Shown here piece after piece: positions 28,296 to 37,800 of a stretch of DNA of 64,000 nucleotides. The translations under genes were made by a program, and so were the position numbers. This DNA comes from Dokdonia sp. Hel_I_53 (GTDB taxonomy: Bacteria; Bacteroidota; Bacteroidia; Flavobacteriales; Flavobacteriaceae): positions 315,001-379,000 of the forward strand of contig NZ_VISL01000001.1 in NCBI RefSeq assembly GCF_007827465.1. The letters run 5' to 3'. The notes beneath the pieces were generated by a model that was not told where the DNA came from, ran no database searches, and saw only the letters and a list, made by a program, of their open reading frames with translations. The number at the start of each line of letters is the position of its first letter. Positions within the stretch are counted from its first letter, which is position 1.

Positions 28296-29380
28296 AATCT
28301 AATACCTAATCCAAATTCTACAGCCTCTGCCTTTGCTCCATGTGTCTTAACTGCTATAGACCCAAAGTATTGTTTACCAAAATAACGTTTTAAACCTACA
28401 CGCTGATAAAATTTCCCTTGATAATCGTACGGGTAGTATACATAATAACCTACATTAGCAAGTAATGCCATTTTATTAAACTGTAATTCGTGTCCTAAAA
28501 ATATACCGACTCGTTTCCAATCTTGATCCTCCGTAACACCAAACTGTGGGAATGCAGCTGCAAGAAAGGCAATCTCATTTTTGAGAAATTTGGAGAAAAA
28601 AGCTTCAACACCAAAAACTATTTTACTTTTTTTGCTTAGTGTTTTGTCTATGGATGTTGTGACAACTAGAAAAGACTCCCTTCCTAAGCCTAAATAATCA
28701 CTTTCATTAAGACCGCTTTGTAAAGAAATATTAAAATGTATAGGCTCTTTATATTTCATTCTGGGACCTTTGGGAATGTAATCTGGAATCTCTCCGTTTT
28801 TGTAAATCAGCCCTAGATTGAAAGTAACTGAATTTGAGCCTGTATTTGGTGCTTTTGAATTTCCGTTAGAACCGTGTAAGAATGTAAGACCTCCTTGCAA
28901 AGAGATAGCAGGTGTAATTGATTGTTTATAATTTATCATAAATACGGTTGAACTAAATAAGCTGCTACCATATGCATTATTAGAAATATTTGTCTCTATA
29001 TCAAAAGGATTAGAATTATAGCCTATCCCTTGAGCAACTCTGAACATTAGTTTTCTATTTAGAAAATAGAAATTAAAATGGCCCATGAAGTTATAGGTAT
29101 TTCCTAATTCACTATTCTTAAGATTTTGATAAGCAAAGCTAAAGCCCCAATCAGGATAATTATAGCGTCTTTCCCATTCATTTAAGCCGTATGTTTTTCT
29201 ATTATATCCTAAAACAACTCCTTCTGGATGGCCTTTTATTAATGAAGCAATATCTTTATTGTGTCGGAGTATATTACCATAAAAATAATTTACTTCTAAT
29301 TCAAAAGGACTTGTATACTGTTGACTAAATAAACTTGTAGAAATGATAAAGATTAAAACAAGAAAAAGGAAATTGCGCAT
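28292..29380 (-). CDS. PagL-like acyloxyacyl hydrolase / lipid A deacylase family barrel
   Basis: This 362-residue protein has a signal peptide (LVLIFIISTSLFSQQ) and an outer-membrane barrel pattern. The segment GGLTFLHGSNGNSKAPNTG resembles the PagL active-site strand, where a His and Ser follow each other and an SN(x)G turn follows. PagL removes the 3-O acyl chain from lipid A. In Bacteroidetes this family is usually annotated acyloxyacyl hydrolase; activity is not proven. The protein is longer than enterobacterial PagL. Its stop overlaps the DUF2807 start, so the two are coupled. Confidence 0.72.
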   Translation of the reverse strand: MRNFLFLVLIFIISTSLFSQQYTSPFELEVNYFYGNILRHNKDIASLIKGHPEGVVLGYNRKTYGLNEWERRYNYPDWGFSFAYQNLKNSELGNTYNFMGHFNFYFLNRKLMFRVAQGIGYNSNPFDIETNISNNAYGSSLFSSTVFMINYKQSITPAISLQGGLTFLHGSNGNSKAPNTGSNSVTFNLGLIYKNGEIPDYIPKGPRMKYKEPIHFNISLQSGLNESDYLGLGRESFLVVTTSIDKTLSKKSKIVFGVEAFFSKFLKNEIAFLAAAFPQFGVTEDQDWKRVGIFLGHELQFNKMALLANVGYYVYYPYDYQGKFYQRVGLKRYFGKQYFGSIAVKTHGAKAEAVEFGLGIRL

Positions 29381-29617
29381 CGGGCAAAAATAGTTAAAGT
29401 ATTAAAAGTTTGATAGGTTATTTTTAAGCCAAATATTTTATTAATGGTCGAGAAATTTTCAACCTAAATAAGGTCAGATTTATTATGTAGTGTCGTTTGT
29501 TACAGTCTAACAATATATTAACTAAATACTTGGTTATTTATGACAACTTTAAATCAGATTCTTCTGTGAACTAATGAGATCATAGTACTTTTAAAAAAAC
29601 AATTTAAAAATTCAAAT

Positions 29618-30046
29618 ATGAAAACATTATATAAGGCAACTACCAATGCAAAAGGTGGAAGAAAAGGACAGATAAAGTCAGAAGATGGGCCGTTAGATTT
29701 AAAATTATCAGTTCCAAAATCTATGGGAGGCGAAGGTGGAGACGGTACTAATCCTGAGCAATTATTTGGAGCAGCTTACGCAGCTTGTTTTGGCAGCGCT
29801 ATTCAATCTGTGGCAAAAAATGAAGATGTTGAAATTAATGAAGAAGAGTTAAATGTAGCTGCTACCATTTCTTTTAATAAAGACGATGACGGTTTCTTTC
29901 TCAAGGCAATTTTAGATTGTTATATTCCTGGTGTGGACATTAAAACTGGAGAAGATTTAGTAGAGAAAGCTCATGAAGTGTGTCCTTTTAGTAAAGCTAC
30001 AAGAGACAATATTACGGTGACATTAAATCTTATGATAGAAGAATAA
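29618..30046 (+). CDS. ohr: Organic hydroperoxide resistance protein (Ohr/OsmC family)
   Basis: This 142-residue thiol peroxidase reduces organic hydroperoxides. The start YKATTNAKGGRKGQIKS, the first redox cysteine in AAYAACFGSAIQSV and the second in HEVCPFSKATRDN match the Ohr signature VCP-S-ATR. No MarR/OhrR regulator lies beside it. A 237-base gap precedes it and a strong terminator follows. It is the last plus-strand gene before the minus-strand metal island. Confidence 0.94.
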   Translation: MKTLYKATTNAKGGRKGQIKSEDGPLDLKLSVPKSMGGEGGDGTNPEQLFGAAYAACFGSAIQSVAKNEDVEINEEELNVAATISFNKDDDGFFLKAILDCYIPGVDIKTGEDLVEKAHEVCPFSKATRDNITVTLNLMIEE

Positions 30047-30065
30047 CACTTATAATTTTTAAAGC

Positions 30066-30109
30066 AAAAAATCCGCAATAACAATTGATGTTATATGCGG
30101 ATTTTTTTT
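30066..30109. terminator. Bidirectional terminator after ohr, at the left edge of the metal island
   Basis: AAAAATCCGCAATAAC / GTTATATGCGGATTTTTTTT forms a hairpin with T-runs on both strands. It separates ohr from the minus-strand P-type ATPase, which stops about 100 bases further on. Confidence 0.85.
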
Positions 30110-30206
30110 GTGAACTCAACGGGACAGAGTTCGAACTTTTTGAAGGAAGATATTAGCTTAATTCTCTCAAAATCAATGATTATGAATAATGCTTCCTCGC
30201 AACGAT

Positions 30207-32174
30207 TTAGTTCCACTTCATTTTCTGCAACCTGACAGCATTTAAAATAGCAAGCAAGGCAACACCTACGTCTGCAAAAACGGCTTCCCACATTGTGGCA
30301 AGTCCACCAGCTCCTAAAATGAGAACTATAATTTTTACGCCAAATGCTAAAACAATATTTTGCCAAACGATACTTCTGGTAGAACGGCCTATTTTTATGG
30401 AGCGAGCAATCTTTGAAGGTTGGTCGTTTTGAATAATCACATCGGCAGTCTCAATAGCAACATCGCTTCCTAAACCACCCATTGCCATACCAACATCACT
30501 TGCTGCCAGAACAGGTGCATCATTAATACCATCGCCTATAAAAGCGACTGTTGTATCTGGTTGTGCTTTGAGTTTTTCTACTTCGTTGAGCTTATCTTCT
30601 GGCAACAAACCACCTTTTGCCCAATCGATGCCTAATTCTTTGGCGACTTTTTGTGTAATGGAATCTTTATCCCCAGAGAGCATTATGATTTTAGAAATAC
30701 CAGCCTCGCGAATTTGCTTAATCGCTTGATGGGCATCTTCCTTCAGTTCATCTGCAATCGTTACGTAACCTGCAAATTTGCCATCTATTCCTACCATTAC
30801 TATGGATTCCACAATAGTATCAGTTTCTGAAGGGACATCAATGCTATTTGAAGTCATTAAAGCTATGTTTCCTACCAGCACGGTTTTTCCGTTTACGGTT
30901 CCTTTCAATCCTTTTCCCGCGATTTCAGTTACTTCGGTTGCATCATAGTCGGCACCTTCGGCTTTGTATTCCATTATGGCTTTGGCGATGGGATGTGTAG
31001 ATTGCTCTTCCATTGCCATTAGGTATTTCATAAAGTCCGCTTTCGCGAAAGCGGAATCATTTACAACTTCCTTAATTTTAAATACTCCTTTTGTAACCGT
31101 ACCGGTTTTATCCATTACCACGGTATTCACCTTAGTCATTGCATCCAAAAATGATGCGCCTTTAAACAGGATTCCGTTGCGAGATGCAGCACCCAATCCA
31201 CCGAAATATCCCAGCGGAATGGATATTACCAAAGCACAAGGACAAGAGATAACTAGAAAGATTAAAGCTCGATATAGCCAGTCTCTGAACACATAATCAT
31301 CTACAACGAAATACGGTAAAAAGGTCAGACCTATGGCTAAGAAAACTACAATAGGCGTGTAAACACGAGCAAATTTTCTAATAAACAACTCGGTTTTAGA
31401 TTTACGAGCGGTGGCATTCTGCACCATATCTAGAATACGTGCGATAGAACTATCTTTAAATTCCTTGGTAGTTTCTACCTCAATAACTCCATCGAGATTG
31501 ATGCTTCCTGCAAAGACAGATGCTCCTTTTTGAATAGTGTCTGGTTTGCTTTCTCCAGTAAGGGCTGCGGTATTAAAAGAGCCTTTATCTGAAAGCAAAA
31601 TACCATCAAGAGGCACTTTTTCTCCCACGCGCACTTGAATTTTTTCGCCTATCTCAACAGTCTCAGGATTAACCGAAATGAAGTCGTCATTGCGATATAC
31701 TAACGCCTCATTAGGTCGCACATCTAATAAAGCCTTGATATTTCCTTTTGCTCGGTTAACCGCTGCTTGTTGAAATAATTCGCCCACGGCATAAAACAAC
31801 ATTACAGCTACACCTTCTGGGTATTCTCCTATGGCAAATGCGCCCAAAGTTGCAATGGACATTAAAAAGAACTCCGTAAAGAAATCTCCATTCTTAATAC
31901 TGTTCCAACCTTCTTTTATTACAGGGAAGCCAACAGGGATATACGCCACTGTATACCATACGATTCTCACCCATCCTTTGAAAAATGGTAGCGCGTCAAA
32001 ATAATCAATTGCAATACCTATTATAAGCATTACAAAACTGAAAATCGCCGGTAGATAAGTTTTCAAATTAGAAACTTCGTCTGGACTGCTGTGATTGTGT
32101 CCATCACCGTGACTATGCTCGCCCTTATGTTCGTTAGGGTCTATGTCGCGTAAATTTACTTTTTTCTTTTTCAT
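30207..32174 (-). CDS. zntA: Heavy-metal P1B-type ATPase, Zn/Cd/Co class
   Basis: This is a 655-residue metal-exporting ATPase. It lacks an N-terminal HMA domain but has a histidine-rich head (HKGEHSHGDGHNHSS). It carries the actuator TGES, the membrane metal-site motif CPCALVISIP, phosphorylation loop DKTGTVTK, HP motif THPIAKA, MLSGDKDS and GDGINDAPVLA. CPCALVIS fits the Zn/Cd-type (ZntA/CadA) rather than Cu-type class. It is the last gene of the Zn-type module, one base after the SpoIIAA-like gene. A palindrome at 31039 encodes AFAKA between DKTGT and the HP motif. Confidence 0.93.
   Translation of the reverse strand: MKKKKVNLRDIDPNEHKGEHSHGDGHNHSSPDEVSNLKTYLPAIFSFVMLIIGIAIDYFDALPFFKGWVRIVWYTVAYIPVGFPVIKEGWNSIKNGDFFTEFFLMSIATLGAFAIGEYPEGVAVMLFYAVGELFQQAAVNRAKGNIKALLDVRPNEALVYRNDDFISVNPETVEIGEKIQVRVGEKVPLDGILLSDKGSFNTAALTGESKPDTIQKGASVFAGSINLDGVIEVETTKEFKDSSIARILDMVQNATARKSKTELFIRKFARVYTPIVVFLAIGLTFLPYFVVDDYVFRDWLYRALIFLVISCPCALVISIPLGYFGGLGAASRNGILFKGASFLDAMTKVNTVVMDKTGTVTKGVFKIKEVVNDSAFAKADFMKYLMAMEEQSTHPIAKAIMEYKAEGADYDATEVTEIAGKGLKGTVNGKTVLVGNIALMTSNSIDVPSETDTIVESIVMVGIDGKFAGYVTIADELKEDAHQAIKQIREAGISKIIMLSGDKDSITQKVAKELGIDWAKGGLLPEDKLNEVEKLKAQPDTTVAFIGDGINDAPVLAASDVGMAMGGLGSDVAIETADVIIQNDQPSKIARSIKIGRSTRSIVWQNIVLAFGVKIIVLILGAGGLATMWEAVFADVGVALLAILNAVRLQKMKWN
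31039..31052. repeat. Dispersed palindrome inside Zn-type ATPase gene, read as AFAKA
   Basis: Exact copy; symmetry extends to the 20-mer TCCGCTTTCGCGAAAGCGGA (31036-31055). It encodes AFAKA sixteen residues before the end of the THP motif. Confidence 0.95.
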
Positions 32175-32531
32175 CTATTTTGATATCCAAATTTTTGCTT
32201 GTTCTTTATCTTTTAAATCGAAGTATTTTACTTCCGAGCTAGTGAAGAAATCGGTTGCCTTTGCTGCCCATTCCTGCCATTTTTCATTTCCAACGAATGC
32301 TATTTTCCCGTAATCCTTGATATGGGCTACATCAGTCTTGATGTCTTCCCAAAATCCTTTTATAGTATAGCCTTCAAAATCTTCCATTTCAAAATAAAAG
32401 TCCACTTTGCGACCTTTGTCGATGATTCGATGTATTTGTTTGTGAATGGTCTTTAAATTTTCTTCGTTCAATTTGCCTGAGAGCCTTGCTGCAATCAAGT
32501 TCTCTTTGTTCGTATCTATAAACTGTATCAT
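32175..32531 (-). CDS. SpoIIAA-like (STAS-fold) protein
   Basis: This 118-residue soluble protein has the SpoIIAA-like pattern: NLIAARLSGKLNEENLKTIH, KVDFYFEMEDFEGYTIKGFWEDI, KIAFVGNEKWQEWAAKATDFF and KYFDLKDKEQAKIWI. This family is widespread and often found beside transporters; its biochemical role is unclear. It sits between the Fur-family regulator and the Zn-type ATPase, directly abutting the ATPase start. A connection to metal export is inferred only from position. Confidence 0.82.
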   Translation of the reverse strand: MIQFIDTNKENLIAARLSGKLNEENLKTIHKQIHRIIDKGRKVDFYFEMEDFEGYTIKGFWEDIKTDVAHIKDYGKIAFVGNEKWQEWAAKATDFFTSSEVKYFDLKDKEQAKIWISK

Positions 32532-32588
32532 AACTTCTTATTTTTAAGTGTTCAAAGTACAAGTTTAAACCGTGCAACGGAAGTGCAA

Positions 32589-33005
32589 TTATCGTCCACT
32601 ACATTTTTCGCATATTCCTTTAAGTACCAAGTTGGCATCTTCGGCCACGTACCCATCAGGCAAATTGATATGTGGTATTTTATGCTCTGTCAGACATACG
32701 GTCTCATCGCAATTATGGCAATGAAAATGCAAGTGTAAATCTTGGTCAATCTCACAGTTGCAACCACTTTCGCATAGCGCATATTTTGAAATGCCAGTAC
32801 CATCATCTATTTGATGAACAATTTTCTTTTCTTCAAAGGTTTTGAGTGTACGATATAGTGTGGTGCGTTCCGCTTTCGCGAAAGCGGACTCAATATCTGT
32901 TAGTGCTACTGCAATTTCCTTTTCTGCCAAATATTTATAAATCAAAATGCGCATCGCTGTAGGACGTACTTGATGATTTTCTAATGTTTTTTCTATTTCG
33001 GTCAT
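32589..33005 (-). CDS. Fur-family metalloregulator (Zur/PerR-like)
   Basis: This 138-residue regulator has an N-terminal winged helix (VRPTAMRILIYKYL, TTLYRTLKTFEEKKIVHQI) and a C-terminal dimer/metal domain with HLHFHCHNCDETVCL and final GICEKCSGR. The two CxxC pairs would hold structural zinc, and the His-rich HLHFHCH would form the sensing site. It is placed inside the Zn/Cd efflux module and starts the cluster with the ATPase, so it likely represses or tunes these genes according to zinc. A palindrome at 32872 encodes AFAKA just before the recognition helix region. Confidence 0.9.
   Translation of the reverse strand: MTEIEKTLENHQVRPTAMRILIYKYLAEKEIAVALTDIESAFAKAERTTLYRTLKTFEEKKIVHQIDDGTGISKYALCESGCNCEIDQDLHLHFHCHNCDETVCLTEHKIPHINLPDGYVAEDANLVLKGICEKCSGR
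32872..32885. repeat. Dispersed palindrome inside Fur-family gene, read as AFAKA
   Basis: Exact copy; symmetry extends to TCCGCTTTCGCGAAAGCGGA (32869-32888), the same 20-mer as in the Zn-type ATPase gene. It lies in IESAFAKAERTTLYRT. Confidence 0.95.
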
Positions 33006-33007
33006 TG

Positions 33008-33640
33008 TTATTTCAGATTACTTTTTATTTTTTTTGCCTTCGATAAAGCTTCCCATCCTTCTTTTGCTGCGTATGGAACAATCAGCAGCGCAGCAATTGG
33101 GTCTGCCCACCACCAGCCTAACCAATTCACAAGTAGTAATCCTAATAAAACTACTACCGTTTGATAAAGGCAAATAAATGTATCCTTTGCATCAGCTTTT
33201 AGAGCTGGACTGTCCAATCTGTTACCATATTTCCTTTTGTAATAAATCAAAATGGGATTTACGATTAAGGATATTACTAATATCACAACCCCAATAGTTG
33301 ACCAAGATGCGGTTTCTTGACTTATTAATTTAGATATGGAATCATAGGATATAAAGGCACAGATGAGCGCAAAAGAGATTGCAATGACATAAAGCGTTAT
33401 CATTTTTCGCGTTTCTACACGTTTCTCATCTATTCCTTTGATTTCGCCGTGCAACCGCCAGCCCAATGTTCCAGCACTTATTACCTCGATGGTGCTGTCA
33501 AGTCCCCAGCCAATTAAGGCAGAGCTGTTTGATGTAAATCCTGCGATAAGCGATACGACCACTTCAATGATGTCATAGATGACGTTCCATATCTGTAGGG
33601 TTCTGGCTTCTTTTAAATTTCTCTTCCTCGTTTTTTTCAT
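33008..33640 (-). CDS. Cation diffusion facilitator (CDF) family transporter lacking the C-terminal domain
   Basis: This 210-residue membrane protein has about six helices. The transport-site residues appear in SSALIGWGLDSTIEV on helix 2 and ALKADAKDTF on helix 5, followed by WADPIAALLIVPYAAKEGWEAL, a CDF hallmark. CDF proteins exchange Zn, Cd or Co for protons across the inner membrane. The usual cytoplasmic ferredoxin-like C-terminal domain is absent: the protein ends shortly after helix 6 with a basic tail. It sits two bases upstream of the Fur-family gene. Confidence 0.85.
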   Translation of the reverse strand: MKKTRKRNLKEARTLQIWNVIYDIIEVVVSLIAGFTSNSSALIGWGLDSTIEVISAGTLGWRLHGEIKGIDEKRVETRKMITLYVIAISFALICAFISYDSISKLISQETASWSTIGVVILVISLIVNPILIYYKRKYGNRLDSPALKADAKDTFICLYQTVVVLLGLLLVNWLGWWWADPIAALLIVPYAAKEGWEALSKAKKIKSNLK

Positions 33641-33645
33641 ATCTC

Positions 33646-34872
33646 CTAATGTGAGTGTTCTGTATCGCCTTTGTTCATTTCTGCCATAAGGTAATAGGAA
33701 TTATTAAATGCAAAACGTGTTTTTGGACTTGGGGTTTCAAAAAAACGTATCGCTATCCAGTCACCATCTTTTTCGCCAGTCATAACTTCTATGGGTGTAA
33801 AACTCCACGCATCGCCTTCCCTTTGCGCTGTAAATACATACGTCTTTCCAGCTTCTGTAACTACGGCACTTTCTGGTAGTGCTATAGTCTGCTGGTTGTC
33901 AACTTCAATTTTACCTTTTATATACATTCCAGGTATAAGACCGCCTTCTTTGTTCTCAATTTCAGCGTGAACGTGCACTGCTTTGGGATCTTGTTCGAAG
34001 GTCTGGCTGACTGAATAAATTTCGGCTTCCAGTTCTTTTCCTGGACGCGATTGAATACTAAAGCGCACTTTTTGTCCTTTCTTTACTTTATCTACATCTT
34101 TTTCAAAAACCATTAAATCTGCGTGTACGTGGTCTGTGTCTACTATTTCCATCAGATTGGTCTGTGGCTCTACATACTGCCCAGTTTTTATAAATACCTT
34201 TTCTACAACACCTGCAATGGGACTGCGTAATGCCACACGCTGGTAAATCGTACCATTGCGCACGCCACTTGCATTGATGTTGTACTGTCGCAATTGCGCT
34301 TCAAGGCCTTTTACCATTGCCGTAGATGCCTGATAGTCTGCGGTGGCCTTTTGATAATTCATACCAGATGCCACGCCAGCTTCATAAAGTCTTTTTTGAC
34401 GTTCGTATTCTTGTTTTAAAAAAAGACTGTTGCTGTATGCATTTAGGTAATCACTCTGTATCTGTATAATACTGGGATGTGAGAGGTATGCTACCGCTTG
34501 ATTTTTTTTAACCTCGTCGCCTTCAATTACTTCTATGGAAGCCACATTTGCTCCCGCAAGCGTGGTAATATTAGCTTCGTTTTGTGGTGGCACTTCAAGC
34601 GTTCCGTTTGCTTCTACGTAACCGCTCATATTGCGCTGCGCAAGAGTGTCAATTTCCATTTGTAAGGCTACAAACTGTTCTTGCGTAAGCATTACTTCTT
34701 TAGCCTCGCCTTCGGTATGGTTTTCTTCATCAGTTTCACCTTCAGAATGGTTTTTTTCTGTTTCAGAATGGGTGGCTTCATCGTGGCCATCTTCAGTTTT
34801 TGAGTCGCCACAACTGGTCAATAATAATGCTAGTAGCATCGTTTTAACAGGTATATATTTTATCGTTTTCAT
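33646..34872 (-). CDS. czcB: CzcB-like periplasmic adaptor lipoprotein
   Basis: This is the membrane-fusion subunit of a heavy-metal RND efflux pump. ATG at 34872 (MKTIKYIPVKTMLLALLLTSC) gives a lipobox Cys and follows the upstream stop by four bases. A further in-frame ATG at 34902 lies inside the upstream gene. After a His/Glu-rich, probably metal-binding segment (residues 30-60), the lipoyl, alpha-hairpin and beta-barrel domains follow: ANVASIEVIEGDEVKKNQ, QRVALRSPIAGVVEKVFI and KGQKVRFSIQSRPG. The C-terminus is again His-containing (DTEHSH). It pairs with the CzcA-CzcC fusion immediately upstream. Confidence 0.92.
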   Translation of the reverse strand: MKTIKYIPVKTMLLALLLTSCGDSKTEDGHDEATHSETEKNHSEGETDEENHTEGEAKEVMLTQEQFVALQMEIDTLAQRNMSGYVEANGTLEVPPQNEANITTLAGANVASIEVIEGDEVKKNQAVAYLSHPSIIQIQSDYLNAYSNSLFLKQEYERQKRLYEAGVASGMNYQKATADYQASTAMVKGLEAQLRQYNINASGVRNGTIYQRVALRSPIAGVVEKVFIKTGQYVEPQTNLMEIVDTDHVHADLMVFEKDVDKVKKGQKVRFSIQSRPGKELEAEIYSVSQTFEQDPKAVHVHAEIENKEGGLIPGMYIKGKIEVDNQQTIALPESAVVTEAGKTYVFTAQREGDAWSFTPIEVMTGEKDGDWIAIRFFETPSPKTRFAFNNSYYLMAEMNKGDTEHSH

Positions 34873-34876
34873 CTTT

Positions 34877-37800
34877 TTAGTTTTGGAAATATTGTAGTTC
34901 AAACAAGGCTTTTAAATAATTATCGAGTGCATCTAGCGCATCCATTTCAGTCTGGATGGCATCCCTGATGATTTGTGTGAATGCCGCATAGTCCAGCGCT
35001 CCTTCTTTATATGCCAGCAACGCACCCTTTCGCTGGTCTATGGCAAGCGGCAGCGCTTCGGTTTTATAGAAAAACCAAGTGTCCCGCCATCGCACATAAT
35101 TTTGCATCGCTTGTGTATATTGAGATTGTAACTCACGCTGTTTATAGGCTGCATCGGTTTCTGCAATCTGTGTATCCAGTTTTGCAGCTTTTGCGCGGCT
35201 GCGGTCTGGGCCAGAAAACAGCGGAACGGTAATACCCACTTGATAGGTGTAGAAACCGCTATCGCCATTTACTCGTTGCAGACCACCTTGCAGATTGAAC
35301 TTGGGCAATAGATTTACCCTTGCTGCATCATAGCTTGCCTGTGCTTCGTCTATACGCTTTCGCGAAAGCGATAATTCGGGATGATCATTCAATATTTCAA
35401 CTGTCTCTGAAATCGAAATTTCATCAGCTTCCAATTCATCAGTAACGGTGTACATCGTATCTGGTGTCAACCATAGGTTGAGTTTTTGAAGAGCGATCAA
35501 ATAGTCTGTTTCTGCCTGTTGAAATTTATTATTGACCCGCAAAGCTTGATTGCGCGCAGCATCATATTCCAGCCTTGAAATGGCTTCCACTTCATAATTG
35601 AGTTCTACAGATTGTGCAAACTGATTGTAAATACTGTCCAATTCTCGGTACAAGAGGAACTTCTTTTTTGCCTGAAAACCTTCTGACCAGGCTTTTTTAA
35701 CTTCCCGTTCTACCAGGATTTTAGAAAGGTCAAATGCCGTTTGTGCCAACTCGATCCGTTGTTGTTGTAAACGTTCCTTGGCACCTATTCCCAGTAGATC
35801 AATATTCTGCTGTCCGATGCCTATCAAGGTATAAATGCCCTGACCATTGGCTACTTCCTCACCACCAGTAAATACCTGTGTATTTCCGAAATCATAAGCA
35901 TTGCCTGTGAGTGCATTCTGTCTTTCAATTTCGAGTTGGCTCGTTTTAAGTACAGGGTAATTCTCTTTGGCAATTTCAACCGCTCGTGATAGTGTGATGG
36001 GTATGATACTGTCCTGAACAATACTATCCTGCAAAGGTGCTTGTGATTGTTTCGCTTTTTCTTCGACTGCTCTCTGGGCAGATGCCCAAGAGGTACCACC
36101 TAACATAAAACCAAGTATCAAAATTGTAGTCAACGCTTGCGTATTAAACGAACCAATCTTTTTCTGGTCTTTGCGCTCGCGTCTCTTTTCTATAAACGTA
36201 TAGAGCACGGGAAGAACGACCAACGTGAGTAGCGTCGCTGTAAGCATACCACCGATAACCACTGTAGCTAGTGGTTGCTGCACCTCTGCACCAGCAGATG
36301 TGGAAAACGCCATAGGTAAAAAGCCAAAGATATCTGTAGTAGCCGTGAGCATAATGGGACGAATACGTTCTTTAGTCCCTTTAAATATTCTATCCTTTAT
36401 ACTTACGACACCTTCTTCTTTTAAAGAATTGAATCGGTTAATAAGTACCAGCCCGTTGAGAACTGCGACACCGAATAGCACAATAAATCCTACACCCGCC
36501 GAAATACTAAAAGGCATATCTCTCAACCATAAGGCAAACACACCACCGATGGCCGCCAAGGGTATCGCGATGTAAATCATTAAAGATTGTGAAAAGGATT
36601 TTAGAGCAAAGTACAGCAGTATGAATATTAAAAACAGAGCGATAGGCACAACGATTATCAAACGATCCTTTGCACTTTGCAGATTCTCAAATTCGCCACC
36701 ATAGGTAATATAATAGCCCGATGGCAGATCCAGTTCTTCATCTAATCTTTTCTGAATGTCTTTTACTACAGATTCCACATCCCTTCCTCGAGCATTTACA
36801 CCTACATAGGTTCTTCTATACGTATTATCACGTGAGATTTGCATAGGTCCAGGCACGTATTCAATCTCGGCTATTTCGATAATGGGCACCTGATTTCCAT
36901 CCTTAAGATCGATATACATATTGCGCAGGTCATCAATACTTTTTCTATGGCTTTCATCAAATCGTACCACGAGGTCAAATCGTTTCTCGCCCTCAAAAAT
37001 GACACCAGCCGTACCACCTGCAAATGCAGTACTTATGTAATCATTGACTTTTTGAATATCCAGTCCATATTGCGCCATTTTATCTCGCCTAAATTTTACG
37101 GTCATCTGTGGTAATCCAGCTGTACGTTCTGCACTCACATCGCCAGCACCAGGAACAGTCTGTATAATAGCTGCCATTTCCTGAACCTTTTTTGACAATA
37201 CCTCTAAATCTTCGCCATAAAGCTTTACCGCAATGTCTTCTCTCACACCTTCTAAAAGCTCGTTAAACCGCAGCTCTACAGGTTGAGTAAATACTAAATT
37301 CACACCCACGAGTTCTTCATTCAATTTATCTCTAATGGCATCTATCAAACCTTCTTTAGTAGAGGCGGTTGTCCAGTCATCCATATCCTTATTAAGGATG
37401 ATGTACATATCTGCAATGTCCATAGGCATAGGATCTGTAGGAATATCTGCTACACCTATACGTGCTGTGACTGTTTTAATTTCAGGGAAATTATCTAATA
37501 GAATGTTTTCTATTTTTTTGGAAACTTCAATGGATTCTGACAGCGAACTTCCTGGTCTTATGAGGGCCTGCATTGCTAGATCTCCTTCATCGAGCTGCGG
37601 CACAAATTCTCCACCCATATTAGAAAAGATAAAACCTGCGATGACAAGTAAAACTGCCGCGGCTGATAAAACGATTAGTTTCAGCTTAAGTGCTCCCTTT
37701 AACAATGGCATATATGCACTATGAACAGCACCTATTATTTTATCACTTATTTTTTCGAGCCAGCGCTCAAACCTACCGAACCAGTTTTTGGTATTTTGTA

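Noticed and set aside
30091..30366. 91-residue minus-strand frame at the island edge
   Set aside because: It overlaps the 3' end of the Zn-type ATPase in another frame and runs through the terminator; no protein features were seen.
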